DNA of 64,000 nt from Fusobacterium sp. (GTDB lineage Bacteria; Fusobacteriota; Fusobacteriia; Fusobacteriales; Fusobacteriaceae): positions 1 through 64,000 of the forward strand of contig NZ_JAGIRL010000024.1 in the NCBI RefSeq assembly GCF_019012925.1. The letters run 5' to 3'. This document shows, in pieces, positions 24,789 to 34,267 of this stretch. Under the pieces are notes generated by a model that did no database searches, was not told the DNA's origin, and saw nothing but the letters and a program-made list of their open reading frames with translations. Position 1 is the first letter of the stretch. Each line of letters begins with the position of its first letter. The translations under genes and the position numbers were made by a program.

Positions 24789-26546
24789 ATGAGAGTAGAT
24801 TTAGATAAATATTTATTAAAAGTAGAGAAACCGGGACAGTATCTGGGGAATGAGATCAATAGTATTCACAAGGAGAAGTTTGATGCTAGAATGTGTCTGT
24901 TTTTCCCAGATATATATGAAGTGGGAATGTCAAACTTAGGAATAAGAATACTGTATAGTATTTTAAATAGAGTGGAAGGATTCTCATTAGAGAGAGGATT
25001 TTCACCTATGGAAGACATGGAAAAGATTATGAGAGAGAACGGTGTTCCAATGTTCTCATTAGAGAGTAAGACACCTTTAAAAGAGTTTGATGTAGTTGGA
25101 TTTTCACTCTCTTATGAGATGTGTTATCCAAATGTATTGAATGCTTTAGACTTAGCAGGAATACCTTTGAGAAGAGAGGATAGAGGAGAGGAGTATCCGT
25201 TGATAATGGCAGGTGGTACTTGTATGGTAAACCCTATTCCTATGGAAAAATTCTTAGACTTTATAGTTATTGGAGATGGAGAAGAGGTAATGACTAAGAT
25301 TGCTAAGATCTTAGTTGAAAATAAAGATAGGAGCAAGATTGAAAAGCTAGAACTTATAAAGGATTTTGATGGAGTTTATGTTCCTTCAATACATAAGAGA
25401 GATAAAAAGATTAAGAGATCAATTGTAAGTAATTTAGATGATGTAGAGTACTATGAAGATCAGATAGTACCATATATAAATATAGTACATGATAGAGCAA
25501 CTGTAGAGATACAGAGAGGATGTTCTAGAGGATGTAGATTCTGTCAGGCTGGAATTGTTTATAGACCTGTTAGAGAGAGAAGTTTAGACAAAAATGTTGA
25601 ATTGATAGAGAGAATGATAAAAAATACTGGTTATGGAGAGGTATCACTCTCTTCACTAAGTAGTAGTGATTATAGTAAAATTGATAATTTGATTAAAATT
25701 ATAAAAGATAGATATGATCATAGAAACTTAGGTATATCTCTACCTTCACTTAGAATGAATACACACTCTGTAGAGGTAGCTGAAGATATCAGTGGTGGTA
25801 AAAGAACAGGATTTACATTTGCACCAGAAGCTGGATCACAAAGAATGAGAGATATTATAAATAAAGGTGTAAATGAAGAAGATGTATTAGAAACAGCAGA
25901 AGCTGCAGTTAGAGGTGGTTGGGAGACATTAAAATTCTATTTTATGATAGGACTTCCATTTGAAACTGATGAAGATGTAAAAGCGATATATGATTTAGCT
26001 AAAAAAGTTGTGGATAAGTGTAGACCAATAAATAAGAGATTAAATGTTACAGTTAGTGTTTCAAACTTTGTACCAAAACCTCATACACCATTCCAATGGG
26101 CAGAGCAGATGAACTTTGAAGAGATGAAGAGAAAACACACTATGTTAAGAGATCTATTTAGAGGGCAGAAAAGTTGCAATTTAAAAATACATGATATGAA
26201 AAAATCATACTTAGAAGGATTCCTATCTAGAGGTGATGAAAAAATATCTGACTTAATAGAACTTGCTTGGAAAAATGGAGCAAAATTAGATGATTATAAA
26301 GATAATTTTAATATCTGGAAAAATGCTATAGAAGAGTTGGGTATGGAGGAGAATGAGTATTTAAAATCCAGAGATATGGAGAGAGAACTTCCTTGGGATA
26401 TAGTTGATATAAGTGTAGATAAGGAGTTTTTAAAGAAGGAATTGAAAAAAGCTGAAGAGGTGGCTTTAACTCCAGAGTGTAGGACTAAGTGTTCAAACTG
26501 TGGAATAAGAAAGAGATTTCCAAATTGTATGGTAATAGCAAAATAG
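24789..26546 (+). CDS. TIGR03960-type B12-binding-domain radical SAM protein
   Basis: This 585-aa protein has an N-terminal cobalamin-binding-like domain (PDIYEVGMSNLGIRILY, then VGFSLSYE and IMAGGTC) and a central radical SAM domain whose cluster motif is CSRGCRFC (from about residue 244). The C-terminus has a cysteine cluster CRTKCSNCGIRKRFPNC. This matches the YgiQ-like/TIGR03960 family of unknown reaction. In many bacteria the next gene encodes a DUF2344 partner. Here that partner is absent and RNA-related genes sit upstream. ung follows by 18 bp. Confidence 0.85.
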   Translation: MRVDLDKYLLKVEKPGQYLGNEINSIHKEKFDARMCLFFPDIYEVGMSNLGIRILYSILNRVEGFSLERGFSPMEDMEKIMRENGVPMFSLESKTPLKEFDVVGFSLSYEMCYPNVLNALDLAGIPLRREDRGEEYPLIMAGGTCMVNPIPMEKFLDFIVIGDGEEVMTKIAKILVENKDRSKIEKLELIKDFDGVYVPSIHKRDKKIKRSIVSNLDDVEYYEDQIVPYINIVHDRATVEIQRGCSRGCRFCQAGIVYRPVRERSLDKNVELIERMIKNTGYGEVSLSSLSSSDYSKIDNLIKIIKDRYDHRNLGISLPSLRMNTHSVEVAEDISGGKRTGFTFAPEAGSQRMRDIINKGVNEEDVLETAEAAVRGGWETLKFYFMIGLPFETDEDVKAIYDLAKKVVDKCRPINKRLNVTVSVSNFVPKPHTPFQWAEQMNFEEMKRKHTMLRDLFRGQKSCNLKIHDMKKSYLEGFLSRGDEKISDLIELAWKNGAKLDDYKDNFNIWKNAIEELGMEENEYLKSRDMERELPWDIVDISVDKEFLKKELKKAEEVALTPECRTKCSNCGIRKRFPNCMVIAK

Positions 26547-26564
26547 AAGAGATCAGGAGGAGTT

Positions 26565-27239
26565 ATGGTAACTTTTGGTAATGATTGGGATGAAATTTTA
26601 AAAGATGAGTTTGAAAAAGAGTATTATAAAAAATTAAGAAAATTTCTAATTGAAGAGTATAAAACTAGAGTTATATATCCAAAGATGGAGAATATATTCT
26701 CAGCTTTAAAATTAACAAGTTATAAGGAAACTAAAGTATTGATCTTGGGACAAGATCCCTATCATGGACCTAATCAAGCACATGGACTTGCATTTTCTGT
26801 AAATCCAGGGGTAAAAATACCACCTTCACTATTAAATATGTATAAGGAATTAAAAGCTGAATTGGGATTGGAGATACCTAATAACGGGTATCTAATTCCT
26901 TGGACTGAGCAGGGAGTACTTCTTTTAAATACAGCATTAACTGTTAGAGCAGGAGAGGCGAACTCACACTCTGGTATGGGCTGGGAGATATTTACTGACA
27001 ATGTGATAAAACAGCTAAATGACAGGGAAGACCCAGTAATATTTGTGCTGTGGGGAAATAATGCTAGAAAGAAAAAGAGTTATATAACAAATAAACAACA
27101 TTTTATATTGGAGGGACCACATCCTAGTCCACTCTCAGCAAGTAGAGGATTTTTTGGATGTGATCACTTTAAAAAGATAAATGAAATCTTAAGAAATATA
27201 GGGAAAAAAGAGATAGATTGGCAGATAAAAAGTGTATAG
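26565..27239 (+). CDS. ung: uracil-DNA glycosylase, family 1
   Basis: This 224-aa enzyme removes uracil from DNA in base-excision repair. The catalytic water-activating loop [18 protein letters not shown] and the minor-groove loop [14 protein letters not shown] are intact. Length is typical. It has an AGGAGG site and is the last gene of the 22813-27239 operon. No terminator is obvious downstream. Confidence 0.96.
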   Translation: MVTFGNDWDEILKDEFEKEYYKKLRKFLIEEYKTRVIYPKMENIFSALKLTSYKETKVLILGQDPYHGPNQAHGLAFSVNPGVKIPPSLLNMYKELKAELGLEIPNNGYLIPWTEQGVLLLNTALTVRAGEANSHSGMGWEIFTDNVIKQLNDREDPVIFVLWGNNARKKKSYITNKQHFILEGPHPSPLSASRGFFGCDHFKKINEILRNIGKKEIDWQIKSV

Positions 27240-27282
27240 TAGCGTTAAAAAAATACGTCACAAGGATGCCACACTAATTTAA

Positions 27283-27288
27283 TATAAT
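27283..27288 (+). promoter_or_regulatory. possible -10 box of the spy-murE-kdsA-kdsD operon
   Basis: TATAAT 26 bp before the start codon, with no convincing -35. Read-through from ung is also possible. Confidence 0.35.
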
Positions 27289-27314
27289 GAAGAAAATGAA
27301 TGTGGAGGACTATT

Positions 27315-27668
27315 ATGAAATATTTAGGCATATGTATATTGTTATTTACTGTATCTAAACTAAATATTTTAGGGAATGAGAGATTTTGTGATGAAACAGG
27401 TATTATTTTTATTCAAAATTTGACGACTCAACAAAGAGATGAAGTAACAAGAATGAGGGCTGAGTTTTTGGAGGAGTTCAATCTGATAAAGAAAAAAATA
27501 AATGAGATAAGAATGGAAACTCAGATGGAGATGAGAAAAGAGAAACCAGATTGGAATGAGATAAAAAAATTGAATAAAGAGTATTCTAAATTACAAAATA
27601 CTTTAGATAAGGGTGTCAATGATTATCGAGAGAAAATGCATACTATAAATATCGAATTTATCAAGTAA
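27315..27668 (+). CDS. secreted Spy/CpxP-like helical protein
   Basis: This 117-aa protein has a short signal peptide (hydrophobic about 3-18). An all-helical, charged chain follows, beginning with the LTTQQRDEVTRMR element that resembles the LTxxQ motif of Spy/CpxP-type periplasmic chaperones. Further helices (MRKEKPDWNEIKKLNKEY) fit the same pattern. The assignment is by pattern only. The start at 27315 follows GGAGG by 6 bases. It heads an operon with murE, kdsA and kdsD, so an envelope role is plausible. Confidence 0.6.
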   Translation: MKYLGICILLFTVSKLNILGNERFCDETGIIFIQNLTTQQRDEVTRMRAEFLEEFNLIKKKINEIRMETQMEMRKEKPDWNEIKKLNKEYSKLQNTLDKGVNDYREKMHTINIEFIK

Positions 27669-27680
27669 TATGGAGGAGTT

Positions 27681-29126
27681 ATGGAAGATTTACTGCAAGG
27701 AGTAGAGTATAGAATACTTCAAAAATCATCAGAAGGATCAGAGTATACTGGAATTGAATATGATTCAAGAAAGATAAAAAAAGGTGATATTTTTATAGCT
27801 TTGGAAGGGGCTATAGTAGATGGACATAAATATATAAAACAAGCAGTAGAAAATGGAGCAAAGGCTGTTATTGTTTCTAAAGAGGTAGAATTAGAGTTTC
27901 CAATAGATTATATACTTGTTAAAGATTTAAGAAAAAACTTAGGGATAATAGCTTCAAATTTTTATAACTACCCACAAAATAGATTAAAAATAATAGGAAT
28001 TACAGGTACAAATGGAAAGACAACATCAACTTACCTATTGGAATCTATCTTAGGAGAGGATAGAGTTGCAAGAATAGGGACAGTTGAGTATAAAATTGGA
28101 GATGAGATAATAGAGGCTCCAAATACTACACCAGAGTCATTAGATATAGTTAAAATGTGTAAAAAAGCTGTAGATAAAGGTTTAGAATACTTAGTTATGG
28201 AGGTTAGTTCTCATGCTCTTTCTCTAGGAAGAGTAGATATGCTAAAGTTTGATGTTGCATCATTTACCAATTTAACTTTAGATCACTTAGATTACCACAA
28301 AAATATGCAAAACTATTTTGAAGCTAAGAGAAAACTTTTTACAATGACAAAGTGTAAGGATAGTACAGCTATCAATATAGATGATCCTTATGGAGAGAGA
28401 TTGTATGAAGAGTTTGGAGGATACTCTTACTCTTTGAATAGAGAAGCAGACCTGATGGGTGAGATCCTAGAGTTTCATAGTGATGGTCAATTGGTAAGAT
28501 TGAAAATAGGTAAAGAGAGTTATGAGATTAAGTTAGCTATTTTAGGAAGATACAATCTATACAATGTTTTGGGAGTTATAGGTATAGCTTTAAAATTGGG
28601 TGTAGATGAGAAGAGTATCTTAAAAAGATTGGAGAGCTTGAAGGGGGCACCTGGAAGATTTGAGCTTGTTAACTGTGGACAAGACTACATTGTTGTAGTA
28701 GATTATGCTCATACTGGTGATGCACTTGAGAATATTTTAAATAGTATCAATGAGTTAAAAAAGGGAAGAGTGATAACTGTTTTTGGTTGTGGTGGAGATA
28801 GAGATTCTACTAAGAGACCGATAATGGGAAAAATAGCACAAGATCTCAGTGATATTGCTATATTGACATCTGATAATCCTAGAACTGAAGATCCACATAA
28901 GATAATTGAAGATGTATTGAAAGGAATGGACGGAAATAACTATATAGTAAAAGAGGATAGAGAGTGTGCTATTGTAGAGGCTATAAAAATAGCTCAAAAA
29001 AGTGATATAATCTTAATAGCTGGTAAAGGGCATGAGACTTATCAAATTTTAGGAAGAAAAAAGATACACTTTGATGATAGAGAGATAGCAAGAAGAGAGA
29101 TTGTAAAGAAAAAAATAGGAGGATAA
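27681..29126 (+). CDS. murE: UDP-N-acetylmuramyl-tripeptide synthetase MurE
   Basis: This 481-aa cytoplasmic ATP-dependent ligase adds the third amino acid to the peptidoglycan stem peptide. It has the N-terminal UDP-binding domain, the P-loop GITGTNGKTTSTY, APNTTPESL, the central Mur ligase region with DYAHTGDAL, and DNPRTEDP. DNPR is the motif of enzymes that add meso-diaminopimelate (or, in some fusobacteria, lanthionine), unlike lysine-adding forms. It lies 12 bp after the Spy-like gene and 5 bp before kdsA. No other mur gene is nearby. Confidence 0.94.
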   Translation: MEDLLQGVEYRILQKSSEGSEYTGIEYDSRKIKKGDIFIALEGAIVDGHKYIKQAVENGAKAVIVSKEVELEFPIDYILVKDLRKNLGIIASNFYNYPQNRLKIIGITGTNGKTTSTYLLESILGEDRVARIGTVEYKIGDEIIEAPNTTPESLDIVKMCKKAVDKGLEYLVMEVSSHALSLGRVDMLKFDVASFTNLTLDHLDYHKNMQNYFEAKRKLFTMTKCKDSTAINIDDPYGERLYEEFGGYSYSLNREADLMGEILEFHSDGQLVRLKIGKESYEIKLAILGRYNLYNVLGVIGIALKLGVDEKSILKRLESLKGAPGRFELVNCGQDYIVVVDYAHTGDALENILNSINELKKGRVITVFGCGGDRDSTKRPIMGKIAQDLSDIAILTSDNPRTEDPHKIIEDVLKGMDGNNYIVKEDRECAIVEAIKIAQKSDIILIAGKGHETYQILGRKKIHFDDREIARREIVKKKIGG

Positions 29127-29131
29127 GGGGA

Positions 29132-29968
29132 ATGGTAGATAAGGTAAAGGTAGTAAAAGTTGGAAAGAATATAGAGATTGGTGGAAATAAAAGATTTACT
29201 CTAATAGCTGGTCCTTGTGTAATAGAATCAGAAGAACTAGTGATGGAAGTGGCTGGAAAGATAAAGGAGATCTGTGATAGACTGGGAATACAGTATATTT
29301 TTAAAGCTTCTTTTGACAAGGCTAATAGATCATCAATACACTCATTTAGAGGACCTGGTTTGGAAAAAGGACTGGAGATATTGAAAAAGGTAAAAGAGAA
29401 GTATGATCTACCTGTTATAACTGATGTACATGAAACTTGGCAGTGTAAAAAAGCAGCTGAAGTTGTAGATATACTACAAATTCCAGCATTTTTATGTAGA
29501 CAGACAGATCTACTTTTAGCAGCAGCTGAAACAGGATTACCAGTAAATATTAAAAAAGGTCAATTCTTAGCTCCTTGGGATATGAAGAATGTGGTTACAA
29601 AGATGGAAGAGAGCAATAACGAAAATATTTTACTTTGTGAAAGAGGAAGTACTTTTGGATATAACAATATGGTAGTGGATATGAGATCTTTTATGGAGAT
29701 GAGAAAATTTGGTTATCCAGTAGTATTTGACGTAACTCACGCAGTACAGAGACCAGGAGGATTAGGGACAGCGACTTCAGGGGATAGAGAGTATGTATTC
29801 CCACTTATGAGAGCTGGATTAGCAATAGGAGTAGATGCTATATTTGCAGAGGTTCATCCAAATCCAAATGAAGCAAAATCTGACGGACCAAATATGTTAT
29901 TTTTAGATGATTTAGAAGAGATATTAAAAGTAGCAATAAAGATAGATGATTTAGTAAAAGGAAGATAA
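29132..29968 (+). CDS. kdsA: 3-deoxy-8-phosphooctulonate synthase
   Basis: This 278-aa enzyme condenses phosphoenolpyruvate with arabinose 5-phosphate to KDO 8-phosphate for lipopolysaccharide. Motifs: LIAGPCVIES, FKASFDKANRSS (the KANRS loop distinguishes it from DAHP synthase), DVHETWQC and the DVTHAVQRPGG segment. It is evidence for an outer membrane with lipopolysaccharide. kdsD, which supplies its sugar substrate, is next. Confidence 0.95.
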   Translation: MVDKVKVVKVGKNIEIGGNKRFTLIAGPCVIESEELVMEVAGKIKEICDRLGIQYIFKASFDKANRSSIHSFRGPGLEKGLEILKKVKEKYDLPVITDVHETWQCKKAAEVVDILQIPAFLCRQTDLLLAAAETGLPVNIKKGQFLAPWDMKNVVTKMEESNNENILLCERGSTFGYNNMVVDMRSFMEMRKFGYPVVFDVTHAVQRPGGLGTATSGDREYVFPLMRAGLAIGVDAIFAEVHPNPNEAKSDGPNMLFLDDLEEILKVAIKIDDLVKGR

Positions 29969-29978
29969 GGGGAGAGCT

Positions 29979-30947
29979 ATGGAGTTTAATGAGGTTGACT
30001 ATGCAAGAAGTGTATTTGATGCAGAGATAGAGGAGCTACAAAGGGTAAAAAGTGCTTTAAATAGCGATATTACAAAGGTTACAGAGTTAATACTAAATTC
30101 AAATGGAAAAGTAGTGGTAACAGGAATAGGAAAATCAGGATTGATTGGAAAGAAAATAGCAGCAACATTAGCTTCAACAGGAACATCAGCAATATTTATG
30201 AATTCAGCTGAAGGGTTACATGGAGATTTAGGAATGATAGGTTCAGATGATGTTGTATTGGCAATCTCAAATAGTGGAAACAGTGATGAGATAGTTTCGT
30301 TGCTACCCTCTATTCAAAAAATAGGAGCAAAGGTAGTAGCTATGACAGGAAATAGAAATTCAAGATTGGGAAGAGCAGCTGACTATGTATTGAATATAGG
30401 AGTTAGTAAAGAGGCTTGTCCTCTAAATCTAGCTCCGATGTCATCAACTACAAGTACTTTAGTTATGGGAGATGCCTTGGCAGCAATTCTGATAAAAAGA
30501 AGAGATTTTAAACCAGAAAATTTTGCTGTATATCATCCAGGAGGAAGTTTGGGAAAAAGACTTCTTATGAGAGTTGAAGATATAATGAAAAAAGGTAATG
30601 AGCTTCCATTCTGTGATAAAGAGAGTCCAATAAAAGATGTTATTCTAACTATGACGGAGAAAAGTTTAGGTGCTGTATGTGTTATGAATGGAGATCTTAT
30701 GGTAGGTATTATAACTGAGGGGGATATAAGAAGAGCTTTGACAAAAGAGGGAGAGTTCTTTACATTTAGAGCCAAAGATATAATGACAAGAAACTTTACT
30801 AAAACAGATTCTAAAAGTATGGCAATAGATGCCTTAGAATTAATGGAAAATAGACCTAGTCAGATAACTGTATTACCAGTTATAGATGACAATAAACTTG
30901 TTGGAATGGTGAGAGTACACGACCTGTTAAATGTTGTAGGAAGATAA
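29979..30947 (+). CDS. kdsD: arabinose-5-phosphate isomerase (SIS plus two CBS domains)
   Basis: This 322-aa enzyme converts ribulose 5-phosphate to arabinose 5-phosphate, the KDO precursor. An N-terminal SIS domain (GIGKSGLIGKKIAATLASTGT, AISNSGNSDEI) is followed by two CBS modules (about 205-320, VEDIMKKGNELPF and AKDIMTRNF). The region CPLNLAPMSSTTSTL is characteristic. It is adjacent to kdsA, which strengthens this over the GutQ alternative. It is the last gene of the envelope operon. Confidence 0.93.
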   Translation: MEFNEVDYARSVFDAEIEELQRVKSALNSDITKVTELILNSNGKVVVTGIGKSGLIGKKIAATLASTGTSAIFMNSAEGLHGDLGMIGSDDVVLAISNSGNSDEIVSLLPSIQKIGAKVVAMTGNRNSRLGRAADYVLNIGVSKEACPLNLAPMSSTTSTLVMGDALAAILIKRRDFKPENFAVYHPGGSLGKRLLMRVEDIMKKGNELPFCDKESPIKDVILTMTEKSLGAVCVMNGDLMVGIITEGDIRRALTKEGEFFTFRAKDIMTRNFTKTDSKSMAIDALELMENRPSQITVLPVIDDNKLVGMVRVHDLLNVVGR

Positions 30948-30959
30948 TTATAATAAAAG

Positions 30960-30988
30960 TTGACATAACAAGTAAATTTTATTATAAT
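30960..30988 (+). promoter_or_regulatory. promoter of the DUF1858 gene
   Basis: Consensus TTGACA (30960-30965), 17-bp spacer, TATAAT (30983-30988): among the strongest promoters in the window. Confidence 0.8.
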
Positions 30989-31027
30989 AGTAGTGTATAA
31001 TTTTAAAAATCAATAGGAGTGATAATT

Positions 31028-31228
31028 ATGGTAACAAGAGATACAAATATTTTAGTAGCTGTTCAAAACTATCCTGTTATAAGAGAAGTATTCGCAAAGT
31101 ACGGTCTTGGATGTGTAGGTTGTATGATCGCAGCTGGAGAGACTTTAGGAGAGGGGATTGCAGCTCACGGATTAGATGCAGATGCTGTAATAGCTGAAAT
31201 AAACAAAGTTATATCTGAGCAAAAATAG
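31028..31228 (+). CDS. DUF1858-domain small protein
   Basis: This 66-aa protein is a single DUF1858 domain, as found alone or attached to hybrid-cluster and other redox proteins. It has the motif GLGCVGCMIAAGETL, a CxxC that could form a redox disulphide or bind metal. The start at 31028 follows AGGAGTG. An in-frame upstream codon would add three residues. It has its own consensus promoter and terminator, suggesting high expression. Function is unknown. Confidence 0.82.
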   Translation: MVTRDTNILVAVQNYPVIREVFAKYGLGCVGCMIAAGETLGEGIAAHGLDADAVIAEINKVISEQK

Positions 31229-31271
31229 TTCTAAAGAGCAATTAAATTTTAAATAGTGAGATTTAAAAAAT

Positions 31272-31337
31272 AAGAGGAAAATATTGTTACAGTTCAAAGA
31301 GTTTTTACCATTCAATGTAATAATTTTTTTCCTCTTT
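31272..31337 (+). terminator. terminator after the DUF1858 gene
   Basis: A long imperfect stem: AAGAGGAAAATATTGTTACA (31272-31291) pairs with the segment ending TTTCCTCTT (31317-31337), followed by T's. Confidence 0.75.
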
Positions 31338-31396
31338 TTACGTATTAAAATAGAGAAAAAATGAGAATTAGAATTAATTTCAAAAGGATAATATAA

Positions 31397-31425
31397 TTGA
31401 AAAAAACTCAAATTTATGATAAAAT
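31397..31425 (+). promoter_or_regulatory. candidate promoter of the 19-gene run
   Basis: TTGAAA (31397-31402), 17-bp spacer, TAAAAT (31420-31425). The only likely promoter upstream of the DUF445 gene. Confidence 0.5.
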
Positions 31426-31491
31426 AGTTTACTGGAATAGTAAAAAAAATAGTCGAAATTTTATAGAGATTTTTAAGAGAGGGAGAGAGAA

Positions 31492-32106
31492 TTGAACATA
31501 GAGATATTGATAAAATTAGTGCTAATAGTGGGGATAGGAGCTGGAATAGGTTGGATTACTAACTATGTAGCAATAAAGATGCTTTTTAGACCATATAAAG
31601 AGATAAATTTTGGGCTGTTTAAGATACAGGGATTGTTGCCTAAAAGAAAACATCAAATAGGAGAGAGTATAGCTGATGTTATCCAAACTGAGTTAGTATC
31701 ACTACAAGAGATTTTAAAATCACTAGATAGTAGTAATTTAGATGAAAAACTTAGTCTTATGGTGGATAAAATACTAGAAGAAAAACTTCAAAGTGAGATA
31801 TCAAAAAGGTTCCCAATGTTAGCAATGTTTTTATCCAATGATATGTTAGAAAAGATAAAAGAGATGATAAAAGAATCTATCTTAGATAACAAGGAGTTAA
31901 TACTTGCTACTTTTTCTAGTTATGTTGAAGAAAATGTTGATTTTAAAGGAATAATAGTAAAAAATATTGATGCTTTCTCATTGGAAAAGTTAGAAGAGGT
32001 AACCTATGGTTTAGCTGAAAAGGAGTTTAAACATATAGAGGTTATAGGAGCAATTTTGGGAGCATTGATAGGATTTGTTCAATTTATAATTGGAATGTTT
32101 ATGTGA
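31492..32106 (+). CDS. DUF445-family membrane protein
   Basis: This 204-aa protein has an N-terminal membrane helix (about 5-25, GIGAGIGWITNYVAIKMLF), the conserved RPYKE turn, LLPKRKHQIGESIADV, a helical central region and a C-terminal membrane helix. These are hallmarks of DUF445 proteins. It is shorter than most family members (often around 400 aa). Function is unknown. Start is TTG after GGGAGAG. It is the first gene of a long co-directional cluster. Confidence 0.8.
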   Translation: MNIEILIKLVLIVGIGAGIGWITNYVAIKMLFRPYKEINFGLFKIQGLLPKRKHQIGESIADVIQTELVSLQEILKSLDSSNLDEKLSLMVDKILEEKLQSEISKRFPMLAMFLSNDMLEKIKEMIKESILDNKELILATFSSYVEENVDFKGIIVKNIDAFSLEKLEEVTYGLAEKEFKHIEVIGAILGALIGFVQFIIGMFM

Positions 32107-32119
32107 GGAGAAAAAATAG

Positions 32120-33118
32120 GTGGATAGAGTAATTACTGATCAAGAATTAGAAAATGAAATAGAGGTACAGAAGAGTTTAAGACCAAAGAGTTTTAAAGAG
32201 TATATAGGGCAAGAGTCATTAAAAGATAAGATGTCAATATATATAGAAGCAGCTAAAAGAAGAGGAAGTTCTGTAGATCATATATTATTATATGGACCAC
32301 CAGGATTAGGGAAAACAACTTTAGCAGGGGTTATAGCCAATGAGATGGGAGCAAACTTGAAGATAACTTCAGGACCTGTCTTGGAAAGAGCTGGAGATTT
32401 AGCAGCTATTTTGACATCCTTAGAGGAGAATGATATTCTGTTTATTGATGAGATACATAGATTGAATAACACGGTAGAGGAGATACTGTATCCTGCAATG
32501 GAGGATGGAGAGCTGGATATAATAATTGGTAAGGGACCTTCAGCACGTTCAATAAGAATTGAATTGCCAAATTTTACATTGATAGGGGCAACAACTAGAG
32601 CTGGACTCTTGAGCTCTCCATTGAGAGATAGATTCGGGGTTACTCATAGAATGGAGTATTATACAGAGGAAGAGTTGGCTCAAATAATACTGCGTGGTGG
32701 AAAAATCTTAGGAGTTAAAGTTGAAAAAGAGGGAGCTTTGGAACTTGCAAGTAGAAGTAGAGGAACTCCAAGAATAGCCAATAGACTCTTAAAGAGAGTT
32801 AGGGATTATTGTGAGATAAGAGGTAATGGAATTATAAATAAAGAGATCTCAATGAAAGCTTTAGATATTTTAGGAATAGACTCAGTAGGATTAGATGATC
32901 TAGATAGAGATATAATAGATGCTATAATAGATAATTATGGTGGAGGACCTGTAGGGATAGAGACACTTTCTCTGCTTTTAGGAGAGGATAGAAGAACTTT
33001 AGAAGAGGTATACGAGCCTTTTTTAGTGAAGATAGGTTATATAAAGAGAACTAATCGAGGAAGAGTTGTAACGGAAAAAGCTTATGAACATTTTAAAAAA
33101 GTGAAGGAGCAGGAGTGA
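32120..33118 (+). CDS. ruvB: Holliday junction DNA helicase RuvB
   Basis: This 332-aa AAA+ motor drives branch migration with RuvA. It has Walker [10 protein letters not shown], Walker B FIDEIHR, sensor 1 GATTRAG, the arginine finger in SPLRDRFG and the C-terminal winged helix. Start is GTG, 9 bases after GAGGAG. ruvA and ruvC are not in the window. Length is normal. Confidence 0.96.
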   Translation: MDRVITDQELENEIEVQKSLRPKSFKEYIGQESLKDKMSIYIEAAKRRGSSVDHILLYGPPGLGKTTLAGVIANEMGANLKITSGPVLERAGDLAAILTSLEENDILFIDEIHRLNNTVEEILYPAMEDGELDIIIGKGPSARSIRIELPNFTLIGATTRAGLLSSPLRDRFGVTHRMEYYTEEELAQIILRGGKILGVKVEKEGALELASRSRGTPRIANRLLKRVRDYCEIRGNGIINKEISMKALDILGIDSVGLDDLDRDIIDAIIDNYGGGPVGIETLSLLLGEDRRTLEEVYEPFLVKIGYIKRTNRGRVVTEKAYEHFKKVKEQE

Positions 33119-33121
33119 GAA

Positions 33122-33544
33122 ATGAAGATAAGTACAAGAGTGAGATATGGATTGAAGGCTTTAGTTTATATTGCTGATAAGAGTAGTGAGAATAAATTAG
33201 TAAGAATAAAAGAGATATCTGATGAACAACATATATCTGTACAGTATTTAGAGCAGATTTTATTTAAGTTGAAAAATGAGAATATTATCGAAGGAAAAAG
33301 AGGACCAAATGGTGGATATAGACTTGCAAAGGAGCCTAAAGAGATAACTCTACACCAACTATATAAAATTTTGGACGAAGAGGAAAAAGTTATAGATTGT
33401 AATGAGAGTGAAGAGCATAAAGCTGTATGTGGTGAGGGAACTTGTTCTGGAAGTTGCATATGGGGAAAATTAGATAATGCAATGACTAAGATATTAGAGG
33501 AAACAACTTTAGATGAGTTTATAAAAAATAAAGATATGATATAG
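33122..33544 (+). CDS. Rrf2-family (IscR-like) transcriptional regulator
   Basis: This 140-aa protein has the Rrf2 winged helix-turn-helix (MKISTRVRYGLKALVYIA, ISVQYLEQILFKL, GPNGGYRLA) and a C-terminal cysteine cluster (C-x11-C-x4-C-x3-C, between about 99 and 118) able to hold an iron-sulphur cluster. Family members sense cluster status, nitric oxide or cysteine supply. No isc, suf or cysteine genes are adjacent, so the target is unknown. It lies three bases after ruvB. Confidence 0.88.
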   Translation: MKISTRVRYGLKALVYIADKSSENKLVRIKEISDEQHISVQYLEQILFKLKNENIIEGKRGPNGGYRLAKEPKEITLHQLYKILDEEEKVIDCNESEEHKAVCGEGTCSGSCIWGKLDNAMTKILEETTLDEFIKNKDMI

Positions 33545-33553
33545 GAGAATTCT

Positions 33554-34267
33554 GTGATAAGTGTTATAATATCAGGAGAGAATATTTTTGAAAATAAGAT
33601 AGTAATAGATGATCGTGGTGATGTTAATCACTTAAAAAATGTTTTTAGAGTAAAATTAGAAGAGAGAGTCAGAGCTGTAGATGGAGAAAAGGAGTATCTA
33701 TGTAGAGTTGTAGAGATAGATAAAAAGTCTGTAACTTTATCAATAGATGAGATTAGAGAGGATAGCTTTTCTACTAAAGTAAAGATAGATGCAGCTATTG
33801 GAATTTTAAAAAATGATAAGATGGATCTAACTATTCAAAAACTTACAGAGATAGGAATACACAAGATAATACCTCTAGCAACAAAAAGAGGTGTAGCTAA
33901 AGTGGCGGAAAAAAAAGATAAATGGGATTTGATTGTGAAAGAGGCTTTGAAACAGTGTCAAGCAGTGAAGCCTTTAATTATTGATGAGATAACAAAAATA
34001 GATAAATTGAAGTTGTCTGATTATGATTTAGTAATAGTTCCTTATGAGTGTGAGGAGGAGTATACTTTAAAAAATCTTTTGATAAAACAGGAGAGTGAGA
34101 TAGAAAGTGTACTTTATATAGTAGGACCCGAAGGAGGTTTTGATATAGAGGAGATTGAATATTTAAAATCAAAAGGTGCTAATATAGTAACATTGGGAAA
34201 AAGGATCTTAAGAGCAGAGACAGCTTCTATTGTAGTAGGAGGAGTTTTAGTAAATGAGTTTCAATAA
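33554..34267 (+). CDS. rsmE: 16S rRNA (uracil1498-N3)-methyltransferase
   Basis: This 237-aa SPOUT methyltransferase methylates U1498 of 16S rRNA. N-terminal PUA-like region with HLKNVFRVKLEERV, and C-terminal knot with VGPEGGFDIEEIEYL and LGKRILRAETAS, the SAM-binding signature. Start is GTG after AGGAGAA. Its end overlaps mtaB by 14 bases. Confidence 0.93.
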   Translation: MISVIISGENIFENKIVIDDRGDVNHLKNVFRVKLEERVRAVDGEKEYLCRVVEIDKKSVTLSIDEIREDSFSTKVKIDAAIGILKNDKMDLTIQKLTEIGIHKIIPLATKRGVAKVAEKKDKWDLIVKEALKQCQAVKPLIIDEITKIDKLKLSDYDLVIVPYECEEEYTLKNLLIKQESEIESVLYIVGPEGGFDIEEIEYLKSKGANIVTLGKRILRAETASIVVGGVLVNEFQ

